In this document: positions 46,400 through 58,300 of the stretch, in pieces | Numbering within the stretch: the first letter of the stretch is position 1 | Layout of the letters: each line of letters opens with the position of its first letter | Origin: Lineus longissimus | Taxonomy: Eukaryota; Nemertea; Pilidiophora; Heteronemertea; Lineidae | Direction: 5' to 3' | Length of the DNA: 64,000 nt | Assembly: GCF_910592395.1 (NCBI RefSeq) | Contig: NC_088324.1 | Span: forward strand, 14,658,953-14,722,952 | Notes under the pieces: generated by a model | What the model saw: only the letters and a program-made list of their open reading frames with translations | Database searches by the model: none | Told to the model about the DNA's origin: nothing | Translations under genes and position numbers: made by a program

Positions 46400-49300
46400 C
46401 GTCGTCCGTTAGCAGGGCACGTTTCGTAACTGTTAGAGCTATTGAGTTGAAACTTGGTACACATGTACCCTTATGTAATGACACCTGGGAGACCAAGTTT
46501 CGGTCTGATTCGTTTCATTGTTTGGCCACCAGGGGGCCAAACGTTAAAAGTGAAAATATGCAATATCTCCCTTAATAGTAGTCGGGAAATTTTGAAAAAA
46601 ATATGGTAGGTACTTCTAGCAAAGGTGCATCATATATCATCCGGGTTTTTGATTTGACCTCCTTTTCAAGGTCACAGAGGTCAAATGGTGTAAATTGGCC
46701 GTTAGGATGTAACGATGGCACGTTTCTAAACTGCAATGACTATTGATACCAAATTTGGTACACATTTACCCCTTAGTCAGGTGATCTCAGGGACCGAAGT
46801 TTGGTCCAATATGATTCACCACTTGAACACCAGGGGGCAAAATCCAAAAACCTTAAAAATGTGATTATTCCTTAACTTCTAGCCCGATTGCCACCAATTT
46901 GATATCATGGGTACATCTAACCACCATACAGTATATGTCACACAGGTTTTTAATTTGACCTTCTTGTCAAGGTCACAGAGGTCAAATGGCGTAAATTCGC
47001 CGTCGGGCCGTAACTATGGCACGTTTCTTAACTGCAATGACTATTGATCACAAATTAAGTACACATGTACCCCTTGGTCAGGTGATCTCAGGTACCGAAG
47101 TTTGGTGCGATCTGATTTGCCGTTTGGCCTCCAGGGAGGGGGCCAAATCCTAAATTCTTCAAAATGCCATTATTCCTAGTAATGACTTGCCCGATTGGCA
47201 CCAATTTTATATCATAGGTACATCTAATTCTAACAACCATTCAATGTGTCACCCGGGTCTTCTTTGATTTGACCTACTTTTAAAGGTCACAGAGGTCGAA
47301 TGTACTGTAAATTGGCCATTTTGGGGAAATTGTAATTGCTTGGACCTACATCAAACCTAACACTACATGACACAAGACCATGCTCTTTATCCATCTTTCC
47401 TCCACATGAGGTGAGCACAATGGCCCTGGCCATTTCATTATGATATGTAACCTTTCCCAAGATGACTGCCATATTCAGATTTCATTTGATGTCTACCCTG
47501 ATGCCTTCCCCTCAATGCCTAAAACTAATGATTTTTGTTGCAACAACTCCACAAGATGTCTACCACAAGTTCCACCTTTTCTCAAAAGTCAGCAGGTTCC
47601 ACATTATGACTCCCTTCTTACAGAATGATTATTGTTTCCATGGCAACAGCCTAAATGCAAGTCAATGACACTGACAGATGGAAAGAGTGTTAATGAAATG
47701 AATAGCTCTGTTGCAGGACCAGTTATACAACCTTATTACATCTGTAATCAGGAAAGCTGTAATTATTTTCATTGATTTGCATCTCAGGCAGAAGATGTGG
47801 GATACTATAACATGGAATACCCACAGAAAAAATAAGTGAAACAAATATTTGGACTCAGAAATTTTCATTAGTTCAAAATTCTGAAAAATTTTCAAAGCCA
47901 AAATTTTTTTGGGGGCTGGAGACTGGAAATTGAAAAAGGTGACTGTTGTTATTCAGCCTCGGGGATGAAGTTGGTGTGGGAATCAGAAGGGCTTTGAAAC
48001 CTCTACATTTTCTCAGAATCATCACTTTCACCCCACTGAAGGGATGTCACCTTGTCAGAAATACCCATGCCACCCCCACGTCCTCTCAGCATTGGTAGTT
48101 CTTCTCTTTGGCACTCCTACCTGCACCTTCATGAAGTGGTGTGAAATGAAAGAGGTGTCAAGTGGGAGTGCCACCCTTTTGATTTGCGCCTGGCATGCCT
48201 AAAATGATCGAGGAAGGAAAGGGGTACCTATAGCAACAGCCCGTTATGAATAAAATGGGTCCATCTCCATAATGATATGCAATTTAGGGTTGAAACCAAA
48301 ACCTCACATAGTGGATATCCGTGGATACCCATTCTAAAACCTTTAGATCCTAATGCAAGTTACCAATCCATGTAGTGCTCTGGAGAATGTCATTTTATGC
48401 TCTCTCTCTTGTGAATGTCATGGGTTGATATTCAGTAAATACTATTAGATATTTATATCATCTAGTAAACACTTAATGGTGCTCAAGGCTAATGGCAGAG
48501 CCCATATAATCTGCAATCAGGATATTAGTAACATATCCTTTGGGAGGACGATTATGTCGATTAGGTTGAGAGGTGATTGCTGAAGTACAAATAGACCTAT
48601 AGCCATAGCATGAGATGTCTCAAAGGGACCAGGGACAGTTCTCGCTACAATTTTACACCCAATTTTAGTCTGTGAAATTTTCACTGATTTTCTGTAATCA
48701 TAAGTCTATTTTTGTAGACTATGAGGGGTGTAATGTCACACGTTCAATTATCACCATTCGTCATGACATCATGCATGTCAAAATTTCATTGAAAATATCA
48801 TAATTGCGTTAATTGTAATAATGGCACTTGTGACATTACTGGGCAGGAAAAAAAGTCTAAGAGCTAAATCTCCTTCAATGTTTGTTTATTCCTGGGTAAT
48901 GGTTTATGACTTACAAAACTAAAAGCATTTCTCCCATTTTGCTAAAGTGGATACAGAGAATACCAGATCCATTAACGAGTACAGCAAACACAATTTAATT
49001 TCATCTCAACTTGGCTGATGCATCTTGTACATCAAATGAGTAATTGGACATTATTGTAGTATGACGGAGGCAAATTTAGGGAATGGGAGTATGCCGTACA
49101 GGGCTTCTTGATCGAAATGTCTCTGTTGAGGGCATGAAGAAGGCTTAATCCGTTAGCCTGGGCAATAAAATATAAGTGGTAATTAGAGGAGTATTATTCT
49201 GAGATGAGCCTTTCTATATCAACCTTTCTCTTGCATGGTACTCAAATGCAGTCCTCATTCATACATATTTGTTAGTTTTCTAGCATTTTTGTCCAATATT

Positions 49301-52289
49301 TTGTGCTCAGTGGCCAAAAATACCAGAAAAGTGAAAAGTTTATCGAAACAAGTATGGTTATTCATATCAATATTCCGGTTACAGACTACCTGAAATTGAC
49401 AATAGGCTCGCCAGAATCTTTCGTGGTTGGTGAAACTGAGGAGTGTAAGGAACTGATCAGGAAACCTTTATACCCTTCTTCTGCTCATTACCATAAGCAT
49501 ACAAAGGATTGGGCGTGTCCATTCTCAATTTCTGGTTGCTAGTAATTGGTATTAGTATATCAATTAGAATATAATACCAGACTGACAAAGCATAGTAACA
49601 GTGTTGAAGTAATAGATAGTGCTACAGTGTGTTGTGCCATGATATCAGCCCAACGATTTCCTTAAAATATTCAAATGTTTGGATGATTGGTCTGTAAGAT
49701 ATTCATGACACATTTTGCACCCACAGGTCTACTTGAACGACCTTCATTCAAAATTTATGTTGTCAGTTTACCAAATCACTCGATAAGTAACCCCTCATGT
49801 GCTGTTAACCATGAAATTACCTCACAGCTGAAATTTGCTAATGTTAAATTGGCCTTAGAATGAATGTTGCATTTGCTGCCAAAATTCAATGGTAATTCTA
49901 TCACTAACAGTTGAAATATTCATGCTTTTTGGGTTTGAATTTGTTCTGATAGAACTTGTGGAAATGTCATGATTTACAGTACTTGACGGACAATCATTTA
50001 AAATTTATAAATGCAGATTGCAAAACCACTAGATAAGTACTTCCTCGGCATATGTTATGACATTGAGTTTGGAAATTGGTGCTTCCACAGAGTGGTATTT
50101 CCTCACAAAACAAAAACATAGCATGGCAATTTCATTTCTTGGCATTTTTCTTCGTCAATTTTCAGTAAGGCCTATTCAAAAAATCAGTAAAAATGAATCA
50201 CCAGGCCTCTCAATTACATAATTCCTACACCGTATAACTGTGTAGGCCGTACAGGATGTCCCCAAATTAGTTTTTTTTTTTTTTTTTCTTTTTTTTTAAT
50301 GATATGACCCCCTGAAGCGTTTTTTGACCCCTAACATAACCAAATCTCATCCAAATGGCCTAATTTTATAGTTTTACCCTAAAATTATGATTTTTCAGGT
50401 GTATGTGGTGATATCAGTCACTAACTTTGATTTATGACGTCGCTGTTCAGGCAAATTGGCGCGATGAAATGTCCCCAAATTAAGCTAAAAAGCAAAAAAA
50501 ACATGTCCCCTAAGTACGCTAAAAAAATACAGGGTGTAGAGGTCTCCACGTAATTGAAAGGCCTGATCACTCACAGTATGTGATTCAGCATCCATTTCTT
50601 AGTACATGACTTCACTTATAATGCATACCCACTCCCAGCAAGCTTGGAGCCCACTTGATATGGTGTTGAAGCACCATGATAAGATTATTTATGTCTTTAG
50701 CTCTAAGTGCTGCTCTCAGCTCTTGACAGAGAGTCTTTCAAATCGGAGCCTAAATTAGTTATCATCATTAGAAAGAGTCAATATTAACCCCTGACTGGCT
50801 GCTTTATGTCAAGAAAGACAAGTTACTCAAGAATAAAGTAATAAGCAGTAGCATCTTAAGATATTTTTACTGATGGAGAGCTGTCCAAAAATGAACGAGC
50901 CTGGTCTTTGAAGAGAACTATGCCAAGGCCCAGTTTGGGTATCTCCGACCCATATTCATGTCATTATTATTCCAGCAATCTGAACTTGAGATATCTGAAA
51001 CACTAATCAACACTGGATACAACACCTAAGGATGGGAACCTGAATCTACAAGGTTAGGGTATCATGCATCTAGTCTAATACTATAAGCTGGATCTAATGC
51101 TACGCTGAAAGATGGCACACTAAATGCTTTACTACATTGTCATTACTATAAACCCAGAAGGAAATATTTGTGGTCATTTTATCAACGGGTTTGTGAAATT
51201 GCAATGTTGGCATACCCCGGTACTTGTAACTGAGCATTTTGACAACCCTAGTCCATTCATAAGGTTATTTCTGCATCGTTTAGGGCCATAGAGCCCCTAA
51301 CAATTAACCTTTTCTTACTTTGCTGCTGATTTTTTAGTATTGTCCGTAAACGCAGGAAAAAAAGTGAAAAAAATGCACACAAGCATTTCTGGGTTTACAG
51401 CATGTTGGCAGAAGAGAGGCAAAGATGGTTGCTGAATTGAATAATGAAGCAGAAATGGCCAAATGATGCTGGGAAGATTTGAGCTCTTCTACAAGGCCTA
51501 CAGCGATCAGCGTGGTGCCTCCTTTTGCCAGACTCTATAACTAACTGTGCCACTTTCAGAATGAATCGTCAAAGTATTCTACTTACAGGGGTCGTGTAGC
51601 ATACAGTCGAACGACTTACTCCAAGCTTGCAAATCCTTCGCCGTCAGTTTTGGCTTCTTCGGGTCCTGTTTCTTAGAGAACATTTTGCTTCAAATCCACG
51701 AAGCTCCGGACTAAAGAATCCCTCAGCGAGTACAAGCAGCACTCACTCAAATCTCGTATCCAAGTTGCGCTCAACGCAATTTCCGCGGAGAAATCCCAAG
51801 TTGTAAATGAAATATTGATCCACTTCCTAAGTGTTCATAAACACGGTAAAACTTCAACAATTACTTACATTTGTGGTGAAGCAGGTTATCAAACCCTTTA
51901 CTCCAGTCGAGGATATCCTGGAGGCAAGGTTTGGATTTCTCACCCTCTTTGAGCTTTGCGGCCTTCGCGCCCAGCGCGGTGTCTGTGTGTCGTCTCCGTA
52001 GAAAACGCAACTTTTGCTTCATCTCCTTCCCTCTAAAAAGACAGAATTTGCATATTCATTAGCTCATTTTGAATACTGACCATGTCATTTGAATATTGCA
52101 AAGGCTGCAAAGCCTGCAAAGCCTAAGGGTGCAAAGTCTTAAGGGGTCTAAGGATTCTGATGTGTCCTGTGGGTGAAATAGATACACAAAGATACACAAC
52201 TATACATTAAAACATAACAGTAATATCGCACCCTTTTTAGCTCACCTCTTAGCAGAGGTGAGCTTATCCCATACCGTGGCGTCCGTCGT

Positions 52290-52357
<68 letters not shown>

Positions 52358-55300
52358 CGTCGTCCGTTAGCAGGGCACGTTTCGTAACTGTTAGAGCTAT
52401 TGAGTTGAAACTTGGTACACATGTACCCTTATGTAATGACACCTTGGAGACTAAGTTTCAGTCCGATTCGTTTCATGGTTTGGCCACCAGGGGGCTAAAC
52501 GTTAAAAGTGAAAATGTGCAATATCTCCCTTAATAGTAGTCGGGAAATTTTGAAAAAAATATGGTAGGTACTTCTAGCAAAGGTGCATCATATATCCTCC
52601 GGGTTTTTGATTTGACCTCCTTTTCAAGGTCACAGAGGTCAAATGGTGTAAATTGGCCGTTAGGATGTAACGATGGCACGTTTCTAAACTGCAATGACTA
52701 TTGATACCAAATTTGGTACACATTTACCCCTTAGTCAGGTGATCTTAGGGACCAAAGTTTGGTCCAATATGATTCACCACTTGACCACCAGGGGGCAAAA
52801 TCCAAAAACCTTAAAAATGTGATTATTCCTTAACTTCTTGCCCGATTGCCACCAATTTGATATCATGGGTACATCTAACCACCATACAGTATATGTCACA
52901 CAGGTTTTCAATTTGACCTTCTTGTCAAGGTCACAGAGGTCAAATGACGTAAATTCGCCGTCAGGCCGTAACTATGGCACGTTTCTTAACTGCAATGACT
53001 ATTGATCACAAATTAAGTACACATGTACCCCTTGGTCAGGTGATCTCAGGTACCGAAGTTTGGTGCGATCTGATTTGCCGTTTGGCCTCCAGGGAGGGGG
53101 CCAAATCCTAAATTCATCAAAATGCCATTATTCCTAGTAATGACTTGCCCGATTGGCACCAATTTTATATCATAGGTACATCTAATTCTAACAACCATTC
53201 AATGTGTCACCCGGGTCTTCTTTGATTTGACCTACTTTTCAAGGTCACAGAGGTCGAATGTACTGTAAATTGGCCATTTTGGGGAAATTGTAATTGCTTG
53301 GACCTACATCAAACCTAACACTACATGACACAATACCATGCTCTTTATCCATCTTTCCTCCACATGAGGTGAGCACAATGGCCCTGGCCATTTCATTTCC
53401 ATTTAAGATTATTCATCCCGATGTGAATTTCCTGACCTTTAGGGAATCTGTGTTGAAGCAAGATACAATTATCTACAACATCACCAATTTCACCATTTCA
53501 CAATCATCATTATCTATGTGTTACCTTGGAAACGAAGATGTCTTACCGAAAGCAAGATAGCACATACAGAAGGAAGTGCGTGGTAAATCACTGTGTGAAA
53601 AGGTTTCTGGTAATGGCATGATGGAGGATGACCTCATGGAGAGGTTTCTGGTAATGGCATGATGGAGGATGACCTCATGGAAAGGTTTCTGGTAATGGCA
53701 TGATGGAGGATGACCTCATGGAAAGATTTCTGGTAATGGCATGATGGAGGATGACCTCATGGAAAGGTTTCTGGTAATGGCATGATGGAGGATGACCTCA
53801 TGGAGAGGTTTCTGGTAATGGCATGATGGAGGATGACCTCATGGAGAGGTTTCTGGTAATGGCATGATGGAGGATGACCTCATGGAAAGGTTTCTGGTAA
53901 AGGCATTATGGAGGATGACCTCATGGGAAGGTTTCTGGTAATGGCATGATGAAGGATGATCTTATGGCAAGATTTCTGGTAATGCCATGATAAAGGATGG
54001 CCTCATGTAAAGATTTCTGGTAATATGATGATGAAGGGTGGCCTCATGTAAAGATTTCTGGTAATATGATGATGAAGGGTGGCCTCATGTAAAGATTTCT
54101 GGTAATATGATGATGAAGGGTGGCCTCATGTAAAGATTTCTGGTAATATGATGATGAAGGGTGGCCTCATGTAAAGATTTCTGGTAATATGATGATGAAG
54201 GGTGGCCTCATGTAAAGATTTATGGTAATATGATGATGAAGGGTGGCCTCATGTAAAGATTTCTGGTAATATGATGATGAAGGGTGGCCTCATGTAAAGA
54301 TTTCTGGTAATATGATGATGAAGGGTGGCCTCATGTAAAGGTTTCTGGTAATATGATGATGAAGGGTGGCCTCATGTAAAGGTTTCTGGTAATATGATGA
54401 TGAAGGGTGGCCTCATGTAAATATTTCTGGTAATAAATGGCCTGATGAAGAATGAATTCATGTAAAGGTTTCTGGTAATGGCACTCAATGAACAAGTCAA
54501 TAACAGCTTGTATTATATTGATCATGAATAGATCTGGCAGATAAATGCACTCAAACATACCTAGATACACTGTCACAGTACACCACCTAGTTTGAAAATG
54601 AAATGAAACTCAACTTATCATCAGATTTAATCAATTTGTTCAGACCGTGCAGTATATTAATAATTTCATTTGGTAAAGTTTTATTCATTGATTTATAATG
54701 CATGTTTCTCTGTTCAGCACAGTATATTGACCTAAAACGACCTGGTCATTAAAGCACATATGTTCTATTCTGGAGTCCCTGATGTTGGTCTGATCTGAAT
54801 GAAATAGTGGCTACAGTAGTTGGATAGGTTGTTTTGTAAGCATGCAGGGTTCAGTCCGTAAATGGCAACCATTGTTGACCTAGACTGATATTTCGGTGGA
54901 ACAATTGACTTGGATGATTGTAACCGCAAGTAACAGAGATGAGAATTGACTGAGACAAACTGATAACAATCTTAATGCCTTTATAGACCTCGAACTCAGT
55001 TGAATCACTGTATTCTTTTCTATTTCGTTGATCATTCAAAATTAGAAATCTGAAATTGAATTTGCGATATGGAAATTATTTTAAAAATGCACCTAGAATA
55101 AAAATTTCTTCAATTTTAGCAGAGGCAAAAACAATGAATGATTAAGACCTTTTAGAGGAATGACAAGAGGAAACCGCAATTTAATGTATTAAAACTAGTG
55201 ATTAAATCTATTACAGTGATGATCATGTCCTACTACTGAGTAAAAACACGTACTATCTATAATTCATCATATGGGGCAATTACCACATAATCGCTCTATT

Positions 55301-58300
55301 TCCTGATAGAAAACAGTTAATGACCCCTTTTTTACACTTCGTTACAGAATTCCGAGTGTTTTGGTTGGATGTTCAAAGGGCTGTCTCAGGTCATGCTCAA
55401 ATTGTGCAAGAGCCACAAAGGCCTCCTGATTCAGCCCTTTGAATAATATGCTCCAAATGTCATCAATGGAATACAATGTAGGCTGTAAATGTCCACAAGT
55501 GTGTATATTCACAATTTTTGCAAATGCAGTGTCATTTAATGAAAAACTTAAATCCCCAAAATGCCAAGTGGTTTGAAACAATTCATAACATACATCCTTA
55601 TATAGTAGGCACTGTATAGCCTGCTAGTAGTGTACAAATATGTAACAGACAAGTATATGCATGAAAAAAGAGACACTACACCCACATCTCATTAACCTAA
55701 ATAATCACTGTCTCGCATATGTACAAACAGAACAGGAGCTACAATGGCCTCCTGCTCTCACACAGTCCTAATGTAATCTGTGACCGAGGATAATCGTCAT
55801 CGATTCTGTGATTGAGAATTCCCATCATGATGTCTATGATGGAAACAACATGGTCGTATCTACCATGGGGCCATCATTCATTGATTCCATGATGGGCCCA
55901 TCTTAGTTGAATCACCTCGTTCCTTGGGTAATTTGAGCCAAAGTTGAGGCATCCTAAACGGGTCTACTTGGGGATGAAATTGATGGACTATTTTGCTTTG
56001 TTCCAGATATGAACTCCCCGCACAGAATTGCCCTCAATTAAATGCTTCCGGTAAAAGGTTGCTAATGACGTCCATGAATATAGCTTATGTAAACTCGTCC
56101 TTGGGGAATAGGTCATAGAACGTACATATGGAACATTAGAATGTAGTGGTGATTAACCCTGATATGTCTGATTTACATCCTGAGCTCCCATGTGCCCAAG
56201 TAGAGTTTGAGTGCAGTCTAAAGGTGTAACAGCCAAAACCATAAAGTTGAATGATGATACACAGGGAAAAGATTCATGACGGAGGATAATCGATCATATT
56301 AACACCAATGGGTTAACACAATGTAAAGACTTCTCAAAGGGTTATGAAAATGTTATCCCTTAAAGCCCTTAAAGCTTTTTTTAAATTAAGGCGTATCTTT
56401 AGCTCTCAGCTTCCAAATGTCTCAACCTTACTCCATATATTTGACCACACTATACAGCCAATACTTTTATATGGCAGTGATATTTGGGGATGTTTTAACC
56501 CTATGTCCTCAAAAGTTAAAAGAGAGAGAGAATTTAAGATTGATAAGGGATTCGAAAATCTCCCCTGTGAGAACCTTCACATGAAGTTCTGTAAATATGT
56601 ACTGGGTGTTAACACAAATGCCACAAATCTGGCCGTGTATGGCGAGTTGGGCAGACATCCACTGTATTTAATGATAGCCAAATCTATGTTCTCTTTCTGG
56701 CTAAGGCTTGAATCCTTGTCTCTCAACACAGTGGATGGGGAAATTAGTTCGAAGTCTATTTTAACCAGTGCCTTACAAGTTAGTAAGGATCTAGACAACA
56801 AAGGAAAACAGTCTTGGTTTTCTTGTATAAAATTTATTTGTGGTTGTCTGAATCTGGATGCAAACAATGCTGAAAGTGTTTCAACCTCCAGTCTTGTTCA
56901 TAAATTAGGTGAAGAATTTTACAGAAAGTGGAAGCTAGAAATTTGGGATGATTCTCGGAATCCAAATGCTAAAAACAAATTACGCACTTATAGGTCCTTC
57001 AAAACGCAACTCTGCTGTGAGAAATATCTGACTTCAATTTCAAGTTTTTCTTTAAGAAGATCCCTTTGTTGTTTCCGCATTAGCTGTCACGATCTAGCCA
57101 TTGAAAGAGGTAGATACAAAAAACTTAAAGTTGAAGAGAGGGTGTGTTCTTGTGATGGGACTTCAATAGAAGACGAGGTTCACTTTCTAACTGCCTGCCC
57201 AAAATATGATGCTTCAAGGAACGATTTTTTCTCAGTTATCAATGAGAACAACATCAACTTTTCAGGTCTCTCACCAGGAAATAAGTTTATCTGGCTTCTT
57301 TCAAATGAGGACCCTGGAATTTGTCAGAAGCTATCATCATTTTTACAGAAATGCTTTTCTGATCGCATAAAATAAGGACCTCCTCTCTCCCACCTACTAG
57401 TATCTACTCCAGGTTTGACCCCGGTAGTAGACTTTATATTGTTACTTTTGTCATGTATCCTTTGTATGTCTTATGTACTTTCAATCAAAATCATTGTATT
57501 TCTATTGTACCATGTGTACCTTTGCCCTCCGGGCCTCTTGATTAATAAACTAATTTGAATTTGAATTTATCCCCAAGCCAGTAGCCTCATCCAAACAGCT
57601 AAATATTCCCTCCCACTCTATAATAAATTATATTAAATCGGTTGTTATGTTTTTTATTGGTGTTTTATTGTCAACCCATCCCTGACTGAACATGAATCTA
57701 ATATATATCACATCATTAGTTTCACGTAACCACATCAATACATCTCTTAACATTAAGATTATCCTGATTGAATCTGCATCAGCTCACGCCAGTAACATTA
57801 ATATGCCGGATCATGGCGAGAGTGAAAAATGTTAATCACAAGAACAGAAAATAAACTGTACACTTACTTCTTAAAATCGTTACTCCTTTGTTGAGCCAGT
57901 TTTGTAAAGTACACTGCACTGTTTAATGAGAGTTGATGAAGAGAATGAAATAGATGAGTCTAAGTCCTTCGGCTACTGAAGCATATGTTATAGTTAGGTC
58001 TGTGTCAGTGTGTTCACTATCCAAGTCTAGCACACAATGGTCATGTTGAAGATTCAGTCTGTTTATATATGGTAAAATGAGACATACACATAAGCATCAT
58101 TAATATAGTCAGAAAGGCCAAGCTGAGATACTCCTACTAGAAATGCATGTTATCCTCTGAGATTTTTCCAGGCCACCCACCAATGTTTGCAACAGTTCCT
58201 GCTTTTTATCCACAACTACCAGAGCCGCGTTATGTCCATGCATTCGTGACAGCTGGGACTCGATCCTCACTGTGGTAGCATCTTAGTGATCCATCCAACG

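Noticed and set aside
46330-46405. Arginine-rich frames on both strands across the GTC tract (also at 52275-52370)
   Set aside because: They are simply the translation of a GTC/GAC microsatellite inside a non-coding repeat present in two copies.
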